From Methyloligella sp. (GTDB lineage Bacteria > Pseudomonadota > Alphaproteobacteria > Rhizobiales > HXMU1428-3), in assembly GCA_021604645.1 (NCBI GenBank), contig BQJJ01000005.1:62001-126000 (forward strand): a DNA stretch of 64,000 bases, read 5' to 3'. The number at the start of each line of letters is the position of its first letter. Position 1 is the first letter of the stretch. The notes under the pieces are model-generated. The model ran no database searches and was not told where the DNA came from. It was given only the letters and a program-made list of their open reading frames with translations. This document shows positions 45,584-53,895 of this stretch, in pieces. The position numbers and the translations under genes were made by a program.

Positions 45584-47385
45584 TGGCTATTCAAACTCCA
45601 AATGGCTTTACGCTAGATACATCTGGTGAGCGTGTCGTTGTTGACCCGGTTACTCGGATTGAGGGGCACATGCGCTGCGAAGTGAATGTGAACTCTGACA
45701 ATATTATCACGAACGCTGTTTCAACTGGCACCATGTGGCGCGGACTTGAGGTTATTCTTAAAAACCGTGACCCGCGTGATGCTTGGGCTTTTGTGCAACG
45801 GATTTGTGGTGTGTGTACTGGTACGCACGCCCTGACATCTGTTCGCGCTGTGGAAGATGCTCTTAATATTGAAATCCCTGATAATGCGAACTCTATTCGT
45901 AATATCATGCAGCTTTCACTTGAGATCCACGATCACCTTGTGCACTTCTATCATTTGCACGCGCTTGATTGGGTGAACCCAATTAACGCTCTGAAAGCTG
46001 ATCCACGTGATACATCTGCTTTACAAAAAGCGTCTTCGCCTCGGCACCCTAAATCATCACCTGGTTATTTCCGTGACATTCAAAATCGTCTCAAGAAGTT
46101 TGTTGAAAGCGGCCAACTTGGTCCTTTTAAAAATGGTTACTGGGATAACCCTGCTTATATCCTTCCACCTGAAGCAGATTTGATGGCAGTAACACACTAT
46201 CTTGAAGCTCTTGATTTTCAAAAAGAAATCATGAAAACAAGAACCATCTTTGGTGGTAAGGATCCGCATCCGAACTGGCTCGTTGGTGGTGTACCTTGCC
46301 CGATTAACATCGATGGTGAAGGTTCTGTTGGTGCGATCAATATGGAAAGCCTCAACCATGTGCGTTCTATCATCAACCAAACAATTGAGTTTGTTGATAA
46401 TGTTTACATCCCTGATATTATCGCAATTGGTAAGATCTATTATGATGCTGGCTGGCATTATGGTGGCGGTATTTCTGGCACCGATGCGCTTGCTTATGGT
46501 GACATTCCAGACAAGCCAAATGACTTTTCAGCTAAAAACTTGATGATGCCTCGCGGCGCCATTATCAAAGGCAACCTTAACGAAGTTCATGAAGTTGATC
46601 ACCGTGATCCTGAGCAAATTCAAGAATTTGTACCGCACTCTTGGTATAAATATGATGATGAAAGCAAAGGCTTGCATCCTTGGGATGGTGTTACAGATCC
46701 AAATTATGAACTTGGCCCTAAAACTATTGGCACAAGAACTGACATCAAGCAACTTGATGAAGCGGCCAAATATTCATGGATTAAAGCGCCGCGCTGGCGT
46801 GGTAATGCTATGGAAGTTGGACCTCTATCACGTTATCTTGTTGGTTATGCTTCTAAGCATACTGAGTTTACAGATCAAATCACTGATACACTTGGTGCTC
46901 TTGGTAACGCTCCAGTTTCTGCGCTATTTACTACAATTGGCCGGACAGCTGCGCGTGCTCTTGAAGCTCAATGGTGTGCTTACAAGCAACGCTACTTCTT
47001 AGACAAGATGATTGCCAACATTAAAGCTGGTGACGAGACCACAGCTAATACTGAAAGCTGGGATCCATCAACTTGGCCAAAAGAAGTTAAAGGTGTTGGC
47101 TTTACTGAAGCGCCGCGTGGTGCCTTGGCTCACTGGATCCGGATCAAAGACCAAAAAATTGAGAATTACCAATGTGTGGTTCCAACGACTTGGAACGGTA
47201 GTCCTCGAGACAATGAAGGCAATATCGGTGCCTTTGAAGCCTCTTTGATGAACACAAAAGTTGAGCGTCCTCATGAGCCTGTGGAAATTTTGAGAACCAT
47301 TCACTCATTTGATCCATGCCTGGCTTGTTCCACTCACGTTATGGGACCTGATGGCGAAGAACTTGCCAAAGTTAAGGTGAGATAA
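45583..47385 (+). CDS. hupL: Uptake [NiFe]-hydrogenase large subunit HupL
   Basis: A 600-residue catalytic subunit that oxidises H2. The N-terminal metal ligands are in [20 protein letters not shown], preceded by [17 protein letters not shown]. The C-terminal ligands are in [11 protein letters not shown], and after that His there is a tail, [15 protein letters not shown], which HupD is expected to remove once nickel is in place. The ATG overlaps the hupS stop (TAATG) and AAAGGAG precedes it. Full length for group 1d enzymes. Exported together with HupS on the HupS Tat signal. Confidence 0.98.
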   Translation: MAIQTPNGFTLDTSGERVVVDPVTRIEGHMRCEVNVNSDNIITNAVSTGTMWRGLEVILKNRDPRDAWAFVQRICGVCTGTHALTSVRAVEDALNIEIPDNANSIRNIMQLSLEIHDHLVHFYHLHALDWVNPINALKADPRDTSALQKASSPRHPKSSPGYFRDIQNRLKKFVESGQLGPFKNGYWDNPAYILPPEADLMAVTHYLEALDFQKEIMKTRTIFGGKDPHPNWLVGGVPCPINIDGEGSVGAINMESLNHVRSIINQTIEFVDNVYIPDIIAIGKIYYDAGWHYGGGISGTDALAYGDIPDKPNDFSAKNLMMPRGAIIKGNLNEVHEVDHRDPEQIQEFVPHSWYKYDDESKGLHPWDGVTDPNYELGPKTIGTRTDIKQLDEAAKYSWIKAPRWRGNAMEVGPLSRYLVGYASKHTEFTDQITDTLGALGNAPVSALFTTIGRTAARALEAQWCAYKQRYFLDKMIANIKAGDETTANTESWDPSTWPKEVKGVGFTEAPRGALAHWIRIKDQKIENYQCVVPTTWNGSPRDNEGNIGAFEASLMNTKVERPHEPVEILRTIHSFDPCLACSTHVMGPDGEELAKVKVR

Positions 47386-47395
47386 GGAGGATGTC

Positions 47396-48109
47396 ATGGC
47401 TGATCAAATGGCTGATCAAGCAGCAAGTCAACAAACTGCTGTTTATGTTTATGAAGCGCCTGTTCGCATTTGGCACTGGGTCAATGCATTTGCAATCATT
47501 GCCCTTTGCGTCACAGGCTACTTCATAGGATCACCTCTCTCTTCTGTTTCAGGAGAGGCGAGTGATCACTATGTGATGGGATATATGCGTTTTGTGCATT
47601 TTGCAGCTGCATATATCTTTATTATCGGCTTTGTTTTCAGAGCTTATTGGGCAATCGTTGGTAACTCTCATTCCAGAGAGATCTACTTGCCGCGTATATT
47701 CTCAAAAGATTTTTGGGATGAATTGTGGCACGAGATAAAGTGGTATAGCTTTCTTGTTGACGAGCCTAAAAAATATACCGGCCATAATCCGCTTGCGATC
47801 TTGGCAATGCACCTCATGTTTGTTTGGGGCTCGATCTTCATGATCATAAGTGGTCTTGCTCTTTATGGCGAGGGTGCAGGTATGGGCAGCTGGCAGTATC
47901 AGTTCTTCTCATCATGGCTTATTCCTCTTATGGGGCAGAGCCAGGATGTGCATACGTACCACCATCTGGTTATGTGGCTATTAATTATTTTTGCGATCAT
48001 TCATATTTATGTGGCTGTTCGAGAAGATATTATGTCACGCCAATCAATCATCAGCTCGATGATTTCAGGATGGCGTTTATTTAAAGATAATCGCCCTTCT
48101 AACGACTAA
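47396..48109 (+). CDS. hupC: Hydrogenase cytochrome b subunit HupC
   Basis: A 237-residue di-haem cytochrome b with four membrane helices that anchors HupSL and passes electrons to quinone. Likely haem ligands are the His residues in APVRIWHWVNAF, YMRFVHFAAAYIF, and HTYHHLVMWLLI. A strong RBS, AAGGAGG, lies before the ATG. The start contains a direct repeat encoding MADQMADQ, so the second ATG, 12 bases on, is possible. A hairpin terminator follows the gene by 42 bases, so hupSLC is one transcript unit, with hupD onward served by a second promoter. Confidence 0.95.
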   Translation: MADQMADQAASQQTAVYVYEAPVRIWHWVNAFAIIALCVTGYFIGSPLSSVSGEASDHYVMGYMRFVHFAAAYIFIIGFVFRAYWAIVGNSHSREIYLPRIFSKDFWDELWHEIKWYSFLVDEPKKYTGHNPLAILAMHLMFVWGSIFMIISGLALYGEGAGMGSWQYQFFSSWLIPLMGQSQDVHTYHHLVMWLLIIFAIIHIYVAVREDIMSRQSIISSMISGWRLFKDNRPSND

Positions 48110-48151
48110 CCCTTAAATTTGCAGTCGTTTTTATAACTTCCTAAATCAACT

Positions 48152-48181
48152 GAGACGCTTCTTTGAAGCGTCTCTTTTTTT
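48152..48181 (+). terminator. Rho-independent terminator after hupC
   Basis: Perfect ten-pair hairpin GAGACGCTTC/GAAGCGTCTC with a TTT loop, followed by seven T. It is the strongest terminator in the window and separates hupSLC from the maturation genes. Confidence 0.92.
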
Positions 48182-48182
48182 A

Positions 48183-48250
48183 TGCTCCTTCAGTTGCCCA
48201 CTAGCAACCGTCGCTGTTGGCGCTTCAGATGCCCACTATGCATCCGCGCT
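48183..48250 (+). repeat. Two family B hairpin repeats (B11, B12)
   Basis: The first has GTTGC/GCAAC. The second has GATGC/GCATC with an outer GCGC/GCGC stem; against the first, T in the left arm is replaced by A and A in the right arm by T, a compensating change. They begin directly after the hupC terminator. Confidence 0.82.
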
Positions 48251-48258
48251 TTTTTATT

Positions 48259-48424
48259 TCTCACGGCTGATCCATGAGCTGAAGCTCATGGGCCTCCGAA
48301 AGGCGGCGCTATATTGCGATCAGTTTTCTGTACTCGCTATGCTCCGTTCAGACTGATCTTAAGCGCCGGGCTGCGCTGGTGCTTCGCCATGTCCTGACGC
48401 CGAAGTGGCGTCACTCCTTCTTCT
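48259..48424 (+). repeat. Family A hairpin repeat, copy A4, interrupted by a family C hairpin
   Basis: Left end TTCTCACGGC. Hairpins CCATGAGCT/AGCTCATGG and GCCT/AGGC are followed by GGCGCT, then 51 bases of family C sequence, then AGCGCC, which pairs with GGCGCT. The last hairpin is GACGCC/GGCGTC around GAAGT, and the right end is CTCCTTCTTC. In copies A1 and A2 the GGCGC/GCGCC loop is only TT, so the C element sits exactly in that loop. A fragment of a further left end (CTCCCACGGCTAATTCATGGG) is seen near 48446. Confidence 0.85.
48318..48358. repeat. Family C hairpin, copy C2, nested in A4
   Basis: Outer arms GATCAGT/ACTGATC, inner arms CTG/CAG, left-side TTT bulge and the loop word CTCGCTATGCTCCG. 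Eleven of 14 loop bases match copy C1 at 18231 while the arms differ completely, which points to conservation of shape and loop. Confidence 0.78.
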
Positions 48425-48548
48425 TGCGGCGATTTAACGGCTTTCTCCCACGGCTAATTCATGGGTGTTAAAGGTGAAAACAAGACTTTTTGTCTTTTTT
48501 ATACAGGGAATTGGTAAGGAACTTATCATTTTGTAGAAAACCCTCCCT

Positions 48549-48571
48549 ATCAGATCACATCTAAATCTGAT
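48549..48571. promoter_or_regulatory. Inverted repeat upstream of the hupD promoter
   Basis: Perfect seven-base arms ATCAGAT and ATCTGAT are separated by nine bases, about 140 bases upstream of the sigma-54 element. The distance suits an enhancer-type activator site, but there is no match to the TTG-N5-CAA pattern. The rest of this ~680-base gap holds only the repeats and promoter listed separately. Confidence 0.4.
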
Positions 48572-48695
48572 GAAAAACAAGAAACTGGACTCTTTCTTTC
48601 CACCCAAGGCAGCAACTGGTTAACCGCTTTCCATCAAGGCGTTGCTCAGTACTGCTATTTTTAAATTTAGTCAACAATTACAACGTCTTACCTAG

Positions 48696-48712
48696 TTGGC
48701 CTGGCAATTGCT
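48696..48712 (+). promoter_or_regulatory. Sigma-54 promoter of hupD
   Basis: TTGGCCTGGCAATTGCT has GG and GC ten bases apart and matches most of the -24/-12 consensus. Transcription would start near 48723, about 68 bases before hupD. It would drive the maturation genes separately from hupSLC. Confidence 0.78.
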
Positions 48713-48790
48713 ATGATATTAGAAAACTTAAAAAAGTTTAAAAACTTAAGAATAACAAATAGCTAATGGTGTAATTCCAGGGGAGGAATC

Positions 48791-49504
48791 ATGACCACGA
48801 CGCCGAGAGTGCTAATCCTTGGTATTGGCAATGTCTTATGGGCTGATGAAGGCTTTGGTGTACGTACTGTTGAGCATATGTATCGCCACTTTCAGACGCC
48901 AGATAATGTAAAGATTATGGATGGTGGGACACAAGGTTTGTATCTTGTTCAACATATCCGCGAAACTGATTACCTGGTTGTCTTTGATGCTGTTGATTAT
49001 GGGCTTGAGCCTGGGACTATGAAACTCGTCAAAGATGATGAAGTTCCCAAATTTCTTGGTGCTAAGAAAATGAGTCTTCATCAAACGGGCTTTCAAGAAG
49101 TGCTAGCAACATCTGAAATGCTGGGCGACTATCCAAAATCCATGCTCCTCATCGGTGTGCAACCGGTAGAACTTGAAGATTATGGCGGGAGCTTGCGTCC
49201 TAAGGTCAAAGAGCAAATTGAGCCTGCGATTGAGCACGCAATCAAATATCTTAAGAGCCTTGGTATAGACGTTCACAAGCGCGAAACTCCTCTACCTGAT
49301 GATGGTATGGTTGGCTGTGAAATTGTCACCTTAGAAGCCTATGAAAAAGAGCGTCCAAGCGAAGGCGATGCTTGCAGAGTTGGGGATGATCGCCTGATCA
49401 TTTCTGATGCCTGGAATGGCCCCACATTCACAGATGACGGCATTGCTGAATTCGACCCTCATCAGATGCCGCAAGCAAAACTTCCCAGTGGAAAGACAAG
49501 CTAA
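48791..49504 (+). CDS. hupD: Hydrogenase maturation endopeptidase HupD
   Basis: A 237-residue M52-family protease that trims the HupL tail after nickel insertion. LILGIGNVLWADEGFGVRTVEHM is the family N-terminus with the nickel-sensing Glu and Asp; VVFDAVDYG and the His in MSLHQTGFQEVL supply the other ligands. It is longer than the usual ~200 residues by a C-terminal extension of unknown role. RBS GGGGAGGA precedes the ATG. Its stop overlaps the hupF start. Confidence 0.95.
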   Translation: MTTTPRVLILGIGNVLWADEGFGVRTVEHMYRHFQTPDNVKIMDGGTQGLYLVQHIRETDYLVVFDAVDYGLEPGTMKLVKDDEVPKFLGAKKMSLHQTGFQEVLATSEMLGDYPKSMLLIGVQPVELEDYGGSLRPKVKEQIEPAIEHAIKYLKSLGIDVHKRETPLPDDGMVGCEIVTLEAYEKERPSEGDACRVGDDRLIISDAWNGPTFTDDGIAEFDPHQMPQAKLPSGKTS

Positions 49505-49863
49505 TGTGTATGGGCATTCCAATGAAAGTAGTCAGTGTTAGTCCTGGGTATGCCCTTTGTCAAAGACCTGATGATGCGACCGGCACTCTTGTTAGTGTTG
49601 ATATGAAATTAGTGGGGGAGCAGCCCCAAGGCACTTGGGTTCTCACTTTTTTGGATGCCGCACGAGAAATATTGACAGAAGAAAAAGCTACTGAGATTTC
49701 CAATGCACTTAAAGCTGTTGAGCAAGCTCTTTATGGAGGTGGTGATATTGACCATTTATTCGCTGACCTTGTGAACAGAGAACCTCAGTTACCTGACCAT
49801 CTAAAAGATCAAGCCAACCCAAGCCAAGACAAACAGAGCCAAAACCGGCCAAAAGCAAAATAG
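49504..49863 (+). CDS. hupF: HypC-family maturation chaperone HupF
   Basis: A 119-residue HypC paralogue. It starts MCMGIPMKVVSVSPG, where the Cys after the initiator is essential in HypC-type proteins, and keeps VGEQPQGTWVLTFLDAAREIL. In rhizobia HupF stabilises HupL when oxygen is present, together with HupK. The C-terminal ~25 residues are Lys/Gln-rich and dispensable in relatives. No separate hypC gene was found in the window. Confidence 0.92.
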   Translation: MCMGIPMKVVSVSPGYALCQRPDDATGTLVSVDMKLVGEQPQGTWVLTFLDAAREILTEEKATEISNALKAVEQALYGGGDIDHLFADLVNREPQLPDHLKDQANPSQDKQSQNRPKAK

Positions 49864-49880
49864 ATTAGTGGAGACCTTTT

Positions 49881-50318
49881 ATGTTTATACCCCTTGTGAA
49901 AATGTTAGTCGATGATCACAAATATCACGTGATCACAGAAGACAACCATGATGAATGGACAGCTGCTCAGGATTATTCAATGTTGTTTTTTGGTGGCGAT
50001 GGTGAACGCCTTGATGAGACACCGGATGTTGCCGTCGTTGTCCCTATGCTTGAAAAACAATTTAGAGGAAAATTTAAGCCGGCTGTTGTTGCCCGTGAAG
50101 CTGAGCGTCCGCTGCAAGTGAAATATCGTTTCAATGCTTTTCCAGCACTTGTGTTTTTAAAGGGTGATCGTTATCTCGGTACCATTACACGCATGCAAGA
50201 CTGGACTGATTATGTGAGCATGGTTGAAGAAATTCTGGAAAAAGAGCCGACCGAGCCCCCTTCATTTAAATTGCCTCACGGTTGCGGACCAGATGATAGC
50301 ACCGAAGCTGTGCACTAA
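49881..50318 (+). CDS. hupG: HupG (HyaE-like thioredoxin-fold chaperone)
   Basis: A 145-residue protein of the HyaE/HupG family. It has a thioredoxin-like fold without the CxxC pair (EAERPLQVKYRFNAFPALVF occupies that region, with FLKGDRYLGTITRMQDW after it). It is thought to hold the small subunit's Tat signal during assembly. RBS GTGGAG precedes the ATG, 17 bases after hupF. Confidence 0.9.
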   Translation: MFIPLVKMLVDDHKYHVITEDNHDEWTAAQDYSMLFFGGDGERLDETPDVAVVVPMLEKQFRGKFKPAVVAREAERPLQVKYRFNAFPALVFLKGDRYLGTITRMQDWTDYVSMVEEILEKEPTEPPSFKLPHGCGPDDSTEAVH

Positions 50319-50420
50319 GTTTTTTGGCATGCCCCCTCGACTTGGCTTTTTTGTGTTTTCAAGCATTGAGGATTTTAACTGAACAACGAACTGATAAACG
50401 TTTTTGATTAATGGAGATTT

Positions 50421-51302
50421 ATGATGAGTAGCTCTTTCCCCCCAAGCACACCCTCTTTAGGTGGCATAGGCCCTGGTAGCCAACCAATGGAAGAAGATGG
50501 CGGAGAACTTGAATATATGGAAATGCCGTCTGAAATGACGACATATGCCATGCCCGATATTCCTGAACCAGAAAACCTCGTTGGACTTGATGATGCCAAG
50601 AGAATTATGTGCGAAATCAAAGCGGCTTTGGACACTTACAAAGTGGGCGAGAAAACCATTATCATTGACCTTGCTGGCCTTGATGATGAAAACCAGGCTC
50701 TTGTGAACCAGGTGCTTGGTGAAGGGGAAGTTTCTGCTCTTGGTAATGGGGGCAGCATTCAAGCTCAAGAATCTGTACTAGCTGGTGTTTGGCGTGTTCG
50801 GACAGGAAATGACGAAGGCACTGTTATTAAAGATATTGTCGAGATCGCTGATTTCCCGACTTCTGTTTTAGATTATACTTTCGATAAAGCGGCACCTGCT
50901 CCACAACCGGTTCCTGATGTTCTTCCTGAAGGTGTTTTGAATGCCGCACCTCTTGTTGTTGAACTTGAAGATGCTCTGAAAGAATATCAGCCTGGCGACC
51001 TTGCACATGTGATTAACCTTACGCTACTTCCACAAACTGACGAAGACATTACTTTTATGGGCAAGCAACTCGGGTTTGGGAACACAACCATACTTTCGCG
51101 TGGTTATGGCAATTGCCGTGTTTCTTCAACGGCGACCAAAAACGTTTGGTGGGTGCAGTTCTTTAATAGTCAGGATGCGATTATCCTAAACACTATTGAA
51201 GTGACAAACATTCCGAATGTAACTTGCGCTGCTCAAGAAGATGTTGACGACAGTGCCTATCGCCTTGGGGAAATTATCGAGGTGTATATTGATCATGAGT
51301 GA
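50421..51302 (+). CDS. hupH: HupH (HyaF-like maturation protein)
   Basis: A 293-residue protein of the HupH/HyaF family needed for small-subunit cluster assembly. The two halves look related: ALDTYKVGEKTIIIDLAGL with VLGEGEVSALG in the first, and ALKEYQPGDLAHVINLTLL with LGFGNTTILSRGYGNCRVSS in the second. Two ATG codons stand at the start, with GGAG just upstream. Its 3' end overlaps hupI by eight bases. Confidence 0.9.
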   Translation: MMSSSFPPSTPSLGGIGPGSQPMEEDGGELEYMEMPSEMTTYAMPDIPEPENLVGLDDAKRIMCEIKAALDTYKVGEKTIIIDLAGLDDENQALVNQVLGEGEVSALGNGGSIQAQESVLAGVWRVRTGNDEGTVIKDIVEIADFPTSVLDYTFDKAAPAPQPVPDVLPEGVLNAAPLVVELEDALKEYQPGDLAHVINLTLLPQTDEDITFMGKQLGFGNTTILSRGYGNCRVSSTATKNVWWVQFFNSQDAIILNTIEVTNIPNVTCAAQEDVDDSAYRLGEIIEVYIDHE

Positions 51303-51522
51303 GCCGGATGAATTCTATGCAGGATCTTATGGAGGCAATAATGACAAAATTGATGACTCTACAAGATTAGAATGTAAAATTTGCTGGCACATTTATGACC
51401 CCAAAGAGGGGGATGATTACTGGCAAATTCCAGCTGGGACACCTTTTGCCAAATTGCCAGACCACTGGACCTGTCCAAACTGTGATGGAAAACGAGAAGA
51501 ATTCATGGTTGTGAAGGATTGA
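51295..51522 (+). CDS. hupI: Rubredoxin-like protein HupI
   Basis: A 75-residue rubredoxin with the Fe(Cys)4 site in LECKICWHIYDPKEGD and HWTCPNCDGKREEFMV. Hup-linked rubredoxins are required for active hydrogenase in air. ATG at 51295, with GAGGT ten bases upstream inside hupH, gives the normal length; earlier in-frame codons give a tail unlike the family. Confidence 0.93.
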   Translation: MSEPDEFYAGSYGGNNDKIDDSTRLECKICWHIYDPKEGDDYWQIPAGTPFAKLPDHWTCPNCDGKREEFMVVKD

Positions 51523-51536
51523 GTTTAAACCTCACA

Positions 51537-52316
51537 ATGAAAGATGATATGATGAACCTTGAAGACAGCAAAGACCTCAAAACTGATCAAACTTCTGAAG
51601 CCCTTCCCTTATCAGATGTTGATGAGGCTGAAATTGAGGAACATCATATTGTTTTAATCAAAGATGAAAATAGCGCTCTGTTGGAGCGGGTTTTTCAGCG
51701 TATTCTTGAGACGTCAATGTCTGATGTTCCAATATGTAATGACCAGCTAAAAGTTGAAGCGATTGCATATGGAAGTTTTGAAACCGAGTGGCTTGGTGTT
51801 TTAGTGACACCGTGGTGCATGAACTTCATGCTTCTCCCTTCAGACGAGACTGAAGGGTGGGATGAGAAAAGAACAGGATTGAAATTTAATCATATTTTTC
51901 CAGCGGGTCGATTTGAATTTATATCCGGCAAAGATGATGAGCTAGGTGCTTATCGTATGTGTTCGTTATTTTCTCCTATGTTTCAATTTGGGGATCATAA
52001 TTCAGCCATGCAAACTGCGGCTCTTTCTTTGAAAACATTGATGGACGCTGATGAAGGCGACACTATTAGCGAACAAGAAAAAGAGATGAACATGATCTGG
52101 CGGGGTGAATACCCTGAAGAGCTAGTAGAGACAGATGAAACCCAAGAAAATCTCGATGGTGATGAAAGTTTAGCTGCTGAGGCTTCATCTACGACTGAGC
52201 CAAAAACACCTCGCGAACCCGTTGAACTAAGCCGTAGAGATTTTTTAAGAGGTGGAAATAAAAACGAGACTGCAGCAAAAAATTTGTCTGCTATTGAGAA
52301 TGAGCAAAAATCATGA
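51537..52316 (+). CDS. hupJ: HupJ (HybE-family hydrogenase chaperone)
   Basis: A 259-residue protein of the HupJ/HybE assembly group. Conserved words are AYGSFETEWLGVLVTPWCMNFMLLP (split), FPAGRFEFISGKDDELGAYRMCSLFSPMFQF (split) and a Thr/Glu-rich tail with ELSRRDFLRGG near the C-terminus. The start is uncertain: TTG at 51519 would overlap hupI by four bases, but with no spacing from its ribosome site; ATG codons at 51537, 51549 and 51552 are alternatives. The stop overlaps the hupK ATG. Confidence 0.85.
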   Translation: MKDDMMNLEDSKDLKTDQTSEALPLSDVDEAEIEEHHIVLIKDENSALLERVFQRILETSMSDVPICNDQLKVEAIAYGSFETEWLGVLVTPWCMNFMLLPSDETEGWDEKRTGLKFNHIFPAGRFEFISGKDDELGAYRMCSLFSPMFQFGDHNSAMQTAALSLKTLMDADEGDTISEQEKEMNMIWRGEYPEELVETDETQENLDGDESLAAEASSTTEPKTPREPVELSRRDFLRGGNKNETAAKNLSAIENEQKS

Positions 52317-53530
52317 ACCCAGAAGGACAAATTGATATCACTTTGACGGTTTTGTCTTCCGGCAAGAAAGAAGTGACTATTCTCAACAACCGTCCTGTAC
52401 ATGCTGCAAAACTGCTTGTGGGTAAAACGATTGATGAAGCTCTAACTATCATTCCACTCTTATATCATGTTTGCGGGAAAGCTCAGGGTAGTGCTGCCAT
52501 TAATGCTTTGCAAGCTGCCACAAATACGCGGTCAGATGAAACAACCTATCTCTCGCGCACAGTCCTCTCTGATGTGGAACTCATTCGTGAACATTTATTA
52601 CGTATCTTCCTCGATTGGCCCTGTCTACTTGAAGAGGATGAAGACACACATGATACCTCGCAACAAATGACAGAATTTATGCAATTTTCATCTCGTTTTG
52701 AGGCCGCTCTTTTTCGTTCAGAAAAACCTTTTTCACTTGAGACAATCGCCGCTCCTGAAAAAGATTTAGCTTTCAAGATTTTGGGAGATTTAGAAAGTTT
52801 TCTGCAGACACACATTTTTGGCTGTACGCCTGATTTGTGGCTGAAGGCTAAAGCTCCTGACGTGATTTTTCATTGGATGAGGCAGGAAAAATGCTTATCG
52901 GCGCGTAGTTGTGCTGTCATTTTAGAAAAGGGTTGGGCGCAAGAAGGGCAAACAGTTATTCCGTTTCTACCAAAACTAACTGCAGATCAATGTGCGTCAC
53001 TTCTCTTTCCAAATAATCATTTACAAAGTGATGAATTCATCGCTTCTCCAAGTTGGGAGGGGTTACCACATGAAACATCAGCCCTTTCAAGATACCACCA
53101 ACACCCCTTATTGAAATTACTTCTGGCTCATTGCGGCACCGGCCTTCTCACTAGGCATGTGTCTCGATTGGTTGAACTTGGGTTGGTCTTCGCGCGTATA
53201 AAACACATGATTGGTCAACTTGTTTCCCCTTCACTACCTGTTCAAATAAGACGAGATACCTCAATTTCTAAAACAGCTGAGTTTGGTGTTGGCATGGTTG
53301 ACGCTTCGCGGGGTATACTAATACATGGTGCCTTTTTAGAAGGAAAATTTATCAAAGATTATAAAATCCTCGCGCCTACAGAGTGGAACTTTCACCCTGA
53401 AGGTGTGCTGGCTAGTGCTCTTTCAAATATTAAGGGCACAGATGAAGCGCATATTAAGAGAATAGCAGATTTACTTATTCCTGCGATTGACCCTTGCACG
53501 AAAACTTCTTTGGAGGTGACTTATGCATAG
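52313..53530 (+). CDS. hupK: HupK, scaffold related to hydrogenase large subunits
   Basis: A 405-residue cytosolic protein. It is a degenerate large-subunit relative: LLYHVCGKAQGSAAINALQAA matches the RICGIC-type N-terminal site with one Cys left, GVGMVDASRGILIHGAFLEGK and ILAPTEWNFHPEG match the late part of HupV, and AIDPCTKTSLEV is the C-terminal site with the second Cys lost. HupK is thought to help build the Fe(CN)2CO unit. ATGA overlap with the hupJ stop. Confidence 0.9.
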   Translation: MNPEGQIDITLTVLSSGKKEVTILNNRPVHAAKLLVGKTIDEALTIIPLLYHVCGKAQGSAAINALQAATNTRSDETTYLSRTVLSDVELIREHLLRIFLDWPCLLEEDEDTHDTSQQMTEFMQFSSRFEAALFRSEKPFSLETIAAPEKDLAFKILGDLESFLQTHIFGCTPDLWLKAKAPDVIFHWMRQEKCLSARSCAVILEKGWAQEGQTVIPFLPKLTADQCASLLFPNNHLQSDEFIASPSWEGLPHETSALSRYHQHPLLKLLLAHCGTGLLTRHVSRLVELGLVFARIKHMIGQLVSPSLPVQIRRDTSISKTAEFGVGMVDASRGILIHGAFLEGKFIKDYKILAPTEWNFHPEGVLASALSNIKGTDEAHIKRIADLLIPAIDPCTKTSLEVTYA

Positions 53531-53553
53531 TCTACATAGACCGGAGGTTTGTT

Positions 53554-53895
53554 ATGCATGAAATGTCTTTATGTGAGGGGATTTTGCAAATTCTTGAAAG
53601 CGAAAGTGCTAGGCAGAACTTTACGAAAGTAACAAAGGTCGCTCTTGAAATCGGGCCTCTTTCAGGTGTTGAAGTTGATGCGCTTAAATTTAGTTTTGAT
53701 GTTGTTATGAAAGGGTCTTTAGCAGAAGACTCTGAACTTATAATTATAGATATGCCGGCAACGGCCTGGTGCATGCAATGCGCTGAGACTGTGACCATAA
53801 AGCAAAGGTATGATGACTGCCCGGTTTGTGGTTCTGCTCAAATTCAGGTGACAGCTGGCGAAGAATTATCGATTAAAGAATTGGAGGTCGACTAA
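53554..53895 (+). CDS. hypA: Nickel-insertion protein HypA
   Basis: A 113-residue nickel chaperone. It starts [14 protein letters not shown], with His2 for nickel, and has a Cys4 zinc site: WCMQC and CPVC. ATG at 53554 follows GGAGG and gives the exact N-terminus the family needs; a longer frame from 53494 would bury His2. Its stop overlaps hypB. Confidence 0.96.
   Translation: MHEMSLCEGILQILESESARQNFTKVTKVALEIGPLSGVEVDALKFSFDVVMKGSLAEDSELIIIDMPATAWCMQCAETVTIKQRYDDCPVCGSAQIQVTAGEELSIKELEVD

Noticed and set aside
48110..48790. Insertion sequence between hupC and hupD
   Set aside because: No transposase, no terminal inverted repeats of IS type; the content is explained by hairpin repeat families and a promoter.
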